Assembly: GCA_965651595.1 (NCBI GenBank)
Contig: CBFGTA010000013.1
Location: forward strand, 1 to 30,574
Reading direction: 5' to 3'
Source of the DNA: CBFGTA01 sp965651595
Lineage (GTDB): Bacteria; Actinomycetota; Actinomycetes; S36-B12; UBA10799
Length of the DNA stretch: 30,574 nt
The position numbers were made by a program, and so were the translations under genes. Of the stretch, positions 18,159-25,430 are shown in pieces. Position 1 is the first letter of the stretch; each line of letters starts with the position of its first letter. The notes under the pieces are model-generated. The model searched no databases and was not told the DNA's origin. It worked only from the letters and a program-made list of their open reading frames with translations.

Positions 18159-18569
18159 TCAGCTCCCCGTTGTTTCGAGATTGTCCGGGCCGAAGGCTTG
18201 CGGAAGGATGTCGGCGAGAGTGAACTCGCCCTCAGGAGTCATGATGGCTGTCTCCGGCCGGCCATGTTCCCAGAGGAGTTGCCGACAGCGCCCGCACGGC
18301 ATCAGTGCTTCGCCGTTGGCGTCCACGCAGTAGATGGCGGTGAACTTTCCCCCACCGGTCGCCATCAATCTCGACACCATCGAGCATTCGGCGCACAGGG
18401 TGAGCCCGTAGGAGGCGTTCTCCACGTTGGCGCCCGAGACGATTCGACCGTCTTCGACAAATGCGGCAACTCCGACGGGGAACCGGGAGTACGGGGCGTA
18501 AGAGTGATCGAGGGCCGCAACGGCGGCCTGCCGGAGGGTCTCCCAATCGTTTTCGGTGACATCGCTCAC
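18159..18569 (-). CDS. cdd: Cytidine deaminase
   Basis: The 136-residue protein has the length and motifs of tetrameric cytidine deaminases: SGANVENASYG for substrate binding, then CAE (zinc Cys and catalytic Glu) and PCGRCRQ (two zinc Cys). It converts cytidine and deoxycytidine to uridine and deoxyuridine in the cytoplasm, feeding the pyrimidine nucleoside breakdown encoded nearby. The start is GTG at 18569, preceded at seven bases by GGAGGAG. It is followed after one base by the MFS transporter gene, and lies 106 bp downstream of the phosphomutase gene on the same strand. Confidence 0.93.
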   Translation of the reverse strand: MSDVTENDWETLRQAAVAALDHSYAPYSRFPVGVAAFVEDGRIVSGANVENASYGLTLCAECSMVSRLMATGGGKFTAIYCVDANGEALMPCGRCRQLLWEHGRPETAIMTPEGEFTLADILPQAFGPDNLETTGS

Positions 18570-18675
18570 GGGGCCACTCCTCCGGTTCGACAGCTAGTGA
18601 GAGCTTGGCCGGAGGCTAACAGGCAATCAGTCCACCTCGCGCGCTCAACGGATTGAGAATTGAACCGGCATTCGC

Positions 18676-20340
18676 TCACAGGCCGAGTACTTCCGTCATC
18701 GCTTCACGCAGTTCCGCGATCCGCATCTCACCAACAGTCCGCGCCGCCACCACGTCCGAGGTCACCTCGGTGACGACTTCGATATAGCACTTCAGCTTCG
18801 GTTCGGTACCGCTCGGCCGCACAGTAATGTGTCCATCTGCAATGACGAACCGCATGCCGTTGGTCGGGGGAGCGCCGTCGACGCCGTCTTCCAAATCGAC
18901 GATGGTGACGATCGGGGTGGAGCCCACGTGACTCGGCGGGGCCGAGCGGAGTCGTTGCATCGCGGCGGCGATGAGGGACACGTCAGTGACTCGAATCGCG
19001 AGTTGGCGGGTGAGGTAGAGGCCGAACTCGTTGGCGAGTTCAGCGAGCACGTAGTTGATGTCGAGGCCTTGTTCTTTGAGCCAGGCGGCGAGTTCCATCA
19101 CGAGCAGGCTGGCACTGATTCCGTCCTTGTCAGCCACTGCCGCGGGATCGACGCAGTAGCCGAGGGCCTCCTCGTAGCCGAAAACCAAGTCGGGGACTTT
19201 CGAAATCCACTTGAAACCGGTCAGCGTGGTTTGGAAACTCAGGCCGTGGGCTTCAGCGAGTCGGCGCAGCAGCGTTCCCGACACGACGCTGGCCGCGAAC
19301 TGCCCGTCGATGGTCGTTCCGGACAGTTCTGCGCGTTTGAATATCCACCAACCGAGCACGCTGCCCACTTCGTCGCCGGTCAGCATGCGCCAGCCGGTGG
19401 GCGTGCGGATGCCGGCCGAGCACCGATCCGCGTCTGGGTCGTTCGCGATGATGATGTCGGCATCAGAACGTTCAGCCGTCGCGATCGCAAGATCCATCGC
19501 CCCGGGTTCTTCCGGGTTCGGGAACGCAACAGTAGGGAACGCGGGGTCAGGGTCAAACTGTTCTGCCACCGGAACGATCGGTGGGAATCCGGCTTCCCGG
19601 ACAACGCGATCGAACGTCTCTCCACCCACGCCGTGCAGGGGAGTGTAGACGGCTCGCACGTCGCGCGGGCGCGCCACCAACAGTGAGCGGACGCGTTCGA
19701 CGTAGGCATCCACCAGTTCGTTGTTGAGAACGGTGTAGTCGTCTGATCGCGGCAGGTCGCGAATATCGCCGACTGCATCGATGTGGGCGGAGATATCGGC
19801 GTCAGCCGGCGGGACGATCTGGCTGCCGTCTCCGAGGTAGACCTTGTAGCCGTTGTCTTTCGGAGGGTTGTGGGAAGCGGTGACCATCACGGCCGCGGCA
19901 GCCCCTAGTGGCCGCACGCCGTAGGCCGCCAGCGGAGTCGGCAAGCACCGGTCATAGAGGTAGGCAGTTATTCCAGCGCCCTGCATGATCTCGGCAGTAT
20001 CGCGAGCAAATATATCCGACTTGTAGCGCGCGTCGTATCCGATCACGATCGAACCGCCGCCGCGTTCGTTGAGGTAGGCCGCAAGCCCCGCTGCCGCTCG
20101 CGACACCACGACGCGATTCATCCGGTTGGATCCGGGGCCTAGCTGGCCACGCAGGCCAGCAGTTCCGAACTCCAAGGTTCCGTCGAACATGTCGGTGAGC
20201 TCGGCGACGGCCGCGTCTTCCCCTGCCAACGCTCGGTCCAGAACCGAGCGCAACTCGAAGCGTGTCTGTTCGTCAGGGTCCTGCTCCATCCACGATTCGG
20301 CGAGAGAGAGCAGGCCTTCGGGAAGCACACTGACAGTCAT
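18676..20340 (-). CDS. Phosphoglucomutase/phosphopentomutase, PGM2-like
   Basis: The 554-residue protein is a full-length alpha-D-phosphohexomutase. It has the catalytic serine loop TASHNPPKDNGYKVY (Ser156), the metal loop DPDADR (301-306), the sugar-binding loop GYEEALG (388-394) and the phosphate-binding loop RPSGTEPK (508-515). This motif set is that of the PGM2/PgcA branch, whose members act on glucose-1-phosphate and, in PGM2, on ribose- and deoxyribose-1-phosphate. Because deoA, deoC and cdd are close and no separate deoB is seen, a phosphopentomutase role is likely but inferred. ATG 20340 lacks a strong ribosome site. It lies 60 bp downstream of the thioredoxin-like gene. Confidence 0.88.
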   Translation of the reverse strand: MTVSVLPEGLLSLAESWMEQDPDEQTRFELRSVLDRALAGEDAAVAELTDMFDGTLEFGTAGLRGQLGPGSNRMNRVVVSRAAAGLAAYLNERGGGSIVIGYDARYKSDIFARDTAEIMQGAGITAYLYDRCLPTPLAAYGVRPLGAAAAVMVTASHNPPKDNGYKVYLGDGSQIVPPADADISAHIDAVGDIRDLPRSDDYTVLNNELVDAYVERVRSLLVARPRDVRAVYTPLHGVGGETFDRVVREAGFPPIVPVAEQFDPDPAFPTVAFPNPEEPGAMDLAIATAERSDADIIIANDPDADRCSAGIRTPTGWRMLTGDEVGSVLGWWIFKRAELSGTTIDGQFAASVVSGTLLRRLAEAHGLSFQTTLTGFKWISKVPDLVFGYEEALGYCVDPAAVADKDGISASLLVMELAAWLKEQGLDINYVLAELANEFGLYLTRQLAIRVTDVSLIAAAMQRLRSAPPSHVGSTPIVTIVDLEDGVDGAPPTNGMRFVIADGHITVRPSGTEPKLKCYIEVVTEVTSDVVAARTVGEMRIAELREAMTEVLGL

Positions 20341-20400
20341 GTCGGCAGGCTAGTGGATCATGTGCAGGACTGCCGAGTACCGTCACCCGCCCGCCACAAC

Positions 20401-20961
20401 CTAGGATGTCGGCGTGATCCACTTGATCCCGCACCCCATCGATGGACGATGCGGCTCGGGGACGGGCTGATCGGCCAACACCTGCTCGAGGGCGGACGTT
20501 AGCAACTCTCCGGTCAGCGGCACGCCGTTTTTTGGGGACGACCCGTCGAGGGCCCCCCGATAGGCTAGGCGTCCGTCGCGCCCGTACAGGAAGAAGTCAG
20601 GTGTGCAGGCCGCCCCGAATTGTTTCGCCGCCGACTGGTCGGCATCTCGCAGATACGGAAAGTCCCATCCGGCGCGGGTGGCCTGCTCACGCATTCCGTC
20701 GACGTCGTCGTCTGGATAGTTGCTGACGTCGTTCGACGAGATAGCGACCACCGCTAGGTCTGGGTGCGCGCGCTGGTTCAGGGTGTCCATGAGCTGCCGC
20801 TCAACGTGCCGCACATACGGGCAGTGGTTAGCAACAAAGGCGACGAGCAGGACACCGTCGGCCCGAAGGCGCCCCAAATTGACCGGATTCCCATCGAGGT
20901 CGGGCAGGGTGAAGTCGGGCAGCGGCGTGCCGAGGGGAACCATTGTTGAATTGAGTGCCAC
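20401..20961 (-). CDS. Thioredoxin-fold (AhpC/TSA-like) protein
   Basis: The 186-residue protein has a redoxin fold: TPLPDFTLPDLDG, then the strand VLLVAFVANHCPYV with single Cys47, and later TPDFFLYGRDGRLAYRGALD. It ends with MGCGIKW. The NHCPYV and C-terminal MGCxIKW signatures mark a family of thioredoxin-like proteins lacking the C-x-x-C active site; the function is probably thiol redox or peroxiredoxin-like but undetermined. GTG 20961 was chosen because AGGAG lies five bases upstream; the longer frame to 21024 adds residues outside the family pattern. No signal peptide is present. It is divergent from the nucleoside hydrolase gene. The stop is TAG. Confidence 0.85.
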   Translation of the reverse strand: MALNSTMVPLGTPLPDFTLPDLDGNPVNLGRLRADGVLLVAFVANHCPYVRHVERQLMDTLNQRAHPDLAVVAISSNDVSNYPDDDVDGMREQATRAGWDFPYLRDADQSAAKQFGAACTPDFFLYGRDGRLAYRGALDGSSPKNGVPLTGELLTSALEQVLADQPVPEPHRPSMGCGIKWITPTS

Positions 20962-21119
20962 GTTTGCTCCTGATATGGGTCTGAGGTTGTGTTCACCAGC
21001 ATAGGTGGCGCCGCCCACGCACATGCTCGCGTTAGGAGCCTTGGACCCGGCGCGGGGGATTCACGACCGGCATGCGTACCCGCGGTTCTGGTTAGATGAC
21101 GCCAGAGGAAGGGGTGCAT

Positions 21120-22109
21120 ATGGCGCGACGTGTGATCATCGACACGGATGGTGGGGTCGACGATGCCCTCGCCATCTTGCTCGCTCTCGCTTCACCTGAG
21201 ATCGAGGTCGTCGCCATCACAACGGTGGCCGGGAATGTTTCCGTGGAGCAAGCCACGACCAATGTCCAGCGGATCGTGGAGTTGTCGGGCAGCCAGGCTC
21301 CTGTGCTGATCGCGCCAGGGTGCGACCGGGCACTGCTGGGAGAAGTGGTGGTCGCGACCTCGATCCACGGCGACGACGGGCTAGGCAACCTCACCGAATA
21401 CACCAACACTGACGGAACCGCTCGCTACGGCTCAGTCGTTCCGCTTGCCGATCCTCCGCATGCAGTCGAAGTGCTGATGCGCGAGATTAGGCACAACCCG
21501 GAAGACCTGACGATCGTGGGTATCGGGCCGATGACCAACCTTGCAGTCGTGGCCCGCATCGATCCGGTGAGCTTCGCTCGGGTCGGAACAATCGTCCAAA
21601 TGGGTGGCGCCGTCGATCTGCCCGGCAATGTGGCACCATACGCGGAGTTCAACATGTGGGCTGATCCTGACGCCGCTCATGTCGCGCTGCGAGCCAACCC
21701 CAACATCACAATGGTTGGACTCGACGCATCGGTCCAGGCCTTCCTGCCGCGGGAAGTGGTGGACAAGTGGGCGCGACTGCACCCCACCGACCGCACCATG
21801 TTTGTGAGGGATTGCACCCGAATGTACATGGACTTCTACCGCACGTACGAAAACGTCGACGGTTGTTACTTGCACGATCCGCTGGCTGTGGCGGTGGCAA
21901 TCGCTCCCGACATCGTGACCCGACGGACCTACGGCTTCGACATGCAACTGACTGGGCCCACCCGGGGAATGCTGGTCGCAGACCGGCGTCCACGAGCACC
22001 GAAGGACCCAGAGCACGCGGTGGCGGTCGCCTGGGAGGTCGATACCGAACGTCTACTCGGTCAGCTGTTGCCCGAAAGGCTCGGCCACGTATCAGGGGGT
22101 GCGCGATGA
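21120..22109 (+). CDS. Inosine-uridine-type nucleoside N-ribohydrolase
   Basis: The 329-residue enzyme splits ribonucleosides into base and ribose. The N-terminal Ca2+-binding motif reads DTDGGVDDA (8-16), a Gly for the usual Pro in DTDPGxDDA. Other family marks are HGDDGLGN (83-90), MGGAV (161-165), AEFNMWADPDAA (175-186) and the catalytic-site HDPLAV (252-257). Length matches the family. ATG 21120 was chosen over 21096 because GAGGAAGGGG precedes it at proper spacing. It overlaps the ribokinase start by ATGA (22106-22109), so the freed ribose is passed to a co-translated kinase. Base preference (purine or pyrimidine) is not clear. Confidence 0.92.
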   Translation: MARRVIIDTDGGVDDALAILLALASPEIEVVAITTVAGNVSVEQATTNVQRIVELSGSQAPVLIAPGCDRALLGEVVVATSIHGDDGLGNLTEYTNTDGTARYGSVVPLADPPHAVEVLMREIRHNPEDLTIVGIGPMTNLAVVARIDPVSFARVGTIVQMGGAVDLPGNVAPYAEFNMWADPDAAHVALRANPNITMVGLDASVQAFLPREVVDKWARLHPTDRTMFVRDCTRMYMDFYRTYENVDGCYLHDPLAVAVAIAPDIVTRRTYGFDMQLTGPTRGMLVADRRPRAPKDPEHAVAVAWEVDTERLLGQLLPERLGHVSGGAR

Positions 22110-23032
22110 CAACTGAAGGCCGCGTGATCGTTGTAGGTTCGATCAATATGGACTTGGTGGCTACTACTGATCGTTATCCCACGCTGGGTGAGACCACGAT
22201 GGGCAACAAGCTGCGGTACGTGCCCGGGGGGAAAGGGTCCAATCAGGCCATCGGGGCGGCTCGGTCGGGTGCGCCCACTGTGATGGTGGGTGCAGTCGGC
22301 ACCGACCCGTTCGGGAGTCAACTGACCGACTATCTACGTGAGCAGGGGGTCAACGTCGACCACGTGAATCAGGTTGCCGGGTCAAGTGGGGCAGCGATGA
22401 TCACGCTGGTCGAGGGCGTGGACAACGCGATCGTCGTCATCCCTGGCGCCAACTCAAGTGTCACTGCAGACGCACTCCACGGCCTCAACATCGGGCCCGC
22501 GGACGTCGTCGTCACTCAACTCGAGATTCCCTTGGCCACGGTTCGCGCGACCCTCGTCCACGCCGAGGCCGTCGGCGCTCGCAGCGTGGTCAACCCGTCA
22601 CCGGCTTTCCCGTGTGTGGAAGACATCGTGGCCAATGCTTCCGTGACGATCCTGAATGAGACTGAACTGGCCTGGTTTTCTCGGGGCGACGTGTCCCTGG
22701 CCACCCAGGACATCCCGGCGGTCACCGAGATGGCTCAAATATTGCGCAGCCCGAACCAGACGATCGTCGTGACCTTGGGACCGGCTGGTGTGTTGATCGC
22801 CGACGAAACCGTGACCCACGTCCCGGGCCGACCTGCCGAAGTGGTCGACACGACCGGTGCAGGTGACACATTTGCCGGCGCACTGAGTGCCGAGCTAGCC
22901 CGCGGATCCGACATGGCGAATGCGGTTCGGTTCGCCGTGGTCGCATCTTCTCTGGCTTGCGAAGTGTTCGGGGCTGGCCCATCGATGCCGACGCGTGAGC
23001 AAACCCTGGCAGCTCTGGGCTCCGAGCACTGA
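22106..23032 (+). CDS. rbsK: Ribokinase (PfkB family)
   Basis: The 308-residue enzyme phosphorylates ribose to ribose-5-phosphate with ATP. It has the PfkB signatures: VVGSINMDLV at the start, GGKGSNQA (41-48) for substrate binding, and DTTGAGDTFAGAL (248-260) with the catalytic base Asp254. ATG 22106 overlaps the hydrolase stop (ATGA), indicating coupled translation. The much longer frame from 21767 is not used, since its extra residues are the hydrolase gene read in another frame. The cargo is most likely ribose from nucleosides. It converges with deoA, 75 bp apart. Confidence 0.95.
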   Translation: MTTEGRVIVVGSINMDLVATTDRYPTLGETTMGNKLRYVPGGKGSNQAIGAARSGAPTVMVGAVGTDPFGSQLTDYLREQGVNVDHVNQVAGSSGAAMITLVEGVDNAIVVIPGANSSVTADALHGLNIGPADVVVTQLEIPLATVRATLVHAEAVGARSVVNPSPAFPCVEDIVANASVTILNETELAWFSRGDVSLATQDIPAVTEMAQILRSPNQTIVVTLGPAGVLIADETVTHVPGRPAEVVDTTGAGDTFAGALSAELARGSDMANAVRFAVVASSLACEVFGAGPSMPTREQTLAALGSEH

Positions 23033-23107
23033 CGAGTTACCGCGGGTTCGCGGTCGAACTGTCAACCCGGACGAGGTGCGAGGCGGGCGTTGCGCGGCCC
23101 GGCTACT

Positions 23108-24433
23108 TCAAGGTCGCATGACGTCAAGGACGCGAGACGCAGCCTGCGGTTGTGAGGTAGCGGAGTCGTCGTCACCAATGACAAACGCGCGACTGAGTCG
23201 ACGGTGGGCGTCGTCGAGACCGGGTCCGTCGTGGTGCACGATCGCCAACACATCGCCTGCTGCGACTTTCTCACCGGCTTTCTTGAGCATCTCTACACCG
23301 ACTGCAGGCAGCAGGACGTCGGACTTGGTGCGGCGGCCGCCGCCGAGTTCGAGAGCTGCGAGCCCCACTTCGGTGGCTTCGATATCAGTGATGGTGCCCG
23401 AGCGGCTGGCCACAAAATCCTCGCGATGCTGAGACTTCGGGAGCACTGACCACGGGTCCTCCACCACCCGCGGATCTCCGCCTTGGCGCTCGATCATCGC
23501 CGCCAAAGCCGCTGCCGCCCGGCCATCGTCTAGGGCGTTGACCACTGCCTTCTGGCCAGCCTCAACTGTCGCCGCGAGCCCGGCCATGACGAGCATTTCG
23601 GCCCCGATCTCAACCACTAACGAACGCGTATCAGCCGGGCCTGCCCCGTTGACCACGTCAACCGTCTCGGCAATCTCCAGGGCATTGCCAACCATCGTTC
23701 CGATCGGGGAGTCCATCCGCGTCATCATGATCGTGACCGGAGTCCCCGCGGCTCGTCCGATCGCTTGCATCGCCAGCCCGAGTTCGCGGCCGTCGTCACT
23801 GCTGCGCATGAACGCCGCCGGACCCACCTTGAGGTCGATGACCAGCGAGTCGATACCTTCGGCCAACTTCTTGGACATGATGGACGAAGCGATGAGCGGT
23901 ACGGAGGCGACTGTGGCCGTGGCGTCACGCAGGGCGTACAGAGTCTTGTCAGCGGGCACAATCTCGGCGGTCTGGCCCACGATGGCGAGCCCGATGTCTC
24001 GCACTTGGGTCACGAAATCGTCCGGCCCTATTTCGACGCTCAGTCCCGGAATCGCCTCCAGCTTGTCGAGAGTCCCACCCGTGTGCCCCAGGCCTCGGCC
24101 GCTGATCATCGGAACAGCCAACCCGCAAGCGGCCACTGCCGGAGCTAGCGGCAGTGAGATCTTGTCCCCGACTCCACCCGTCGAGTGCTTGTCCACGGCC
24201 GGGCGCCCGTAGATCCCGCGCTCGAAGCGATGGCCGGAGTTGAGCATCGAATTCGCCCACACCCCGAGTTCGTGATCACTGAGGCCGCGGATGAAGATTG
24301 CCATGAGCATGGCCGCTGACTGATAATCAGGGATGGTCCCATCTGCGACCCCAGAAATGAACGCGCGGATGTCTGCATCAGACAGTGCCTGACCGTCGCG
24401 CTTCTGGGCGATGATCTCTTGAACCAGTGCCAT
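23108..24433 (-). CDS. deoA: Thymidine / pyrimidine-nucleoside phosphorylase
   Basis: The 441-residue protein matches the family length (about 435-440). It carries KHSTGGVGDK (82-91) for phosphate binding and SGRGLGHTGGTLDKLEAIPG (111-130), the family signature. It performs phosphorolysis of thymidine or deoxyuridine (and uridine, if it is the Pdp type) to base and pentose-1-phosphate. DeoA and Pdp cannot be separated safely by eye. The ATG is preceded by GGGGAT. It lies 15 bp after deoC on the same strand, forming a deoC-deoA operon whose products meet through the phosphopentomutase step. Confidence 0.93.
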   Translation of the reverse strand: MALVQEIIAQKRDGQALSDADIRAFISGVADGTIPDYQSAAMLMAIFIRGLSDHELGVWANSMLNSGHRFERGIYGRPAVDKHSTGGVGDKISLPLAPAVAACGLAVPMISGRGLGHTGGTLDKLEAIPGLSVEIGPDDFVTQVRDIGLAIVGQTAEIVPADKTLYALRDATATVASVPLIASSIMSKKLAEGIDSLVIDLKVGPAAFMRSSDDGRELGLAMQAIGRAAGTPVTIMMTRMDSPIGTMVGNALEIAETVDVVNGAGPADTRSLVVEIGAEMLVMAGLAATVEAGQKAVVNALDDGRAAAALAAMIERQGGDPRVVEDPWSVLPKSQHREDFVASRSGTITDIEATEVGLAALELGGGRRTKSDVLLPAVGVEMLKKAGEKVAAGDVLAIVHHDGPGLDDAHRRLSRAFVIGDDDSATSQPQAASRVLDVMRP

Positions 24434-24448
24434 TGCGGATCCCCGTTT

Positions 24449-25216
24449 CTAGTAGTCACTGCCGGAGGCGTCGCCGCCGCTGACGATGGCCACCGAAGCG
24501 CTCGCCCCGATTCGGTCGGCTCCTGCGGCCAACATGCGCTCAACGTCGTCCCTTGAGCGGATCGCACCAGAAGCCTTGACCCCGAGGTCGTCGCCGACTG
24601 CTGCCCGCATGAGACGAATGTCGTCTTCTGTCGCACCGCCCGTGCCCATGCCGGTGGACGTCTTCACATAGGCCAGGCCCGCTCGAATCGCGAGCTCGCA
24701 GGCAACCGCCTTCTGGTCATCCGACAGGTAGCAGGTCTCCAGGATGACCTTTACCGGGATCGATCCTGCCGCATCCACGACAGACCTCATGTCGTCGTAG
24801 ACGTCCTGCAGTTTGCCAGAGAGGAGCCCTCCGATGTCCAAGACCATGTCCACCTCGGTGGCGCCTTGTTCAACGGCAATGGCCGTCTCGGCTGCCTTAG
24901 CGCGGCGGGACATGGCGCCGAGGGGGAATCCCACGACGGTGCAGACAAGGCGGGAAGTGCCAGCCAACTGTTCGGCCGCCAAGGGCACCCAGCGGGTGTT
25001 GACGCAGACGGACGCGAACCCGTATTCGCGGGCCTCGGCACACAGTTGCCGGACCTGATCGTCGGTAGCCGTGGCCTTCAGGAGTGTGTGGTCGATGCGG
25101 CCAGCCAGGTTGTCGGCAGTTCGCAACGCGGCAGGACGATCGACGAATTCGGGGCGGTCACCGAGCACGGCAGAAACCTGTTGACGGGCAGTATCGAGCA
25201 GATTGCTAGTGGACAT
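24449..25216 (-). CDS. deoC: Deoxyribose-phosphate aldolase
   Basis: The 255-residue enzyme cleaves 2-deoxyribose-5-phosphate to glyceraldehyde-3-phosphate and acetaldehyde. Class I aldolase residues are visible: the Schiff-base Lys185 in YVKTSTG, Asp123 in EVDMV, Lys156 in VKVILET and Lys214 in VKASGAI. Length is normal for the family. ATG 25216 has no clear ribosome site upstream; the start may be leaderless or weak. It is the first gene of the deoC-deoA unit and is divergent from the glucanase gene, with a 214-bp shared intergenic region. The stop is TAG. Confidence 0.94.
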   Translation of the reverse strand: MSTSNLLDTARQQVSAVLGDRPEFVDRPAALRTADNLAGRIDHTLLKATATDDQVRQLCAEAREYGFASVCVNTRWVPLAAEQLAGTSRLVCTVVGFPLGAMSRRAKAAETAIAVEQGATEVDMVLDIGGLLSGKLQDVYDDMRSVVDAAGSIPVKVILETCYLSDDQKAVACELAIRAGLAYVKTSTGMGTGGATEDDIRLMRAAVGDDLGVKASGAIRSRDDVERMLAAGADRIGASASVAIVSGGDASGSDY

Positions 25217-25371
25217 GACGACACGCTACGCAATCTGGGGCCGCGGCGCCCGCCTAGGTGATCCTTTCGGGCGCACCAGTGCTCGGGAAAATCTCCACCG
25301 AGCTTGCAGCTACCTATCCATGTCTAGGCCAATTGGATGATTTAGTCCAAAAAATCGGGCTAACTATACAT

Positions 25372-25385
25372 AGATGTATACATCT
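25372..25385. promoter_or_regulatory. 14-bp perfect palindrome, candidate operator
   Basis: AGATGTATACATCT is a perfect palindrome about 45 bp upstream of the glucanase start. It overlaps a TATACA hexamer (25365-25370) that could be a -10 element. A second small dyad (TTGGA...TCCAA, 25333-25350) lies just upstream. The position fits a repressor site for the glucanase gene; the regulator is unknown. The rest of the 25217-25430 gap shows no gene. Confidence 0.5.
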
Positions 25386-25430
25386 GAGGGTATGGTCATG
25401 CTGTAGTTCCCCATCTGGAGGAGAGATATC

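Noticed and set aside
18829..19686. 285-codon plus-strand frame opposite the phosphomutase
   Set aside because: Antisense shadow of a conserved enzyme, no ribosome site.
21767..22105. N-terminal extension of ribokinase
   Set aside because: The extra residues are the nucleoside hydrolase gene in another frame; PfkB homology starts at ATG 22106.
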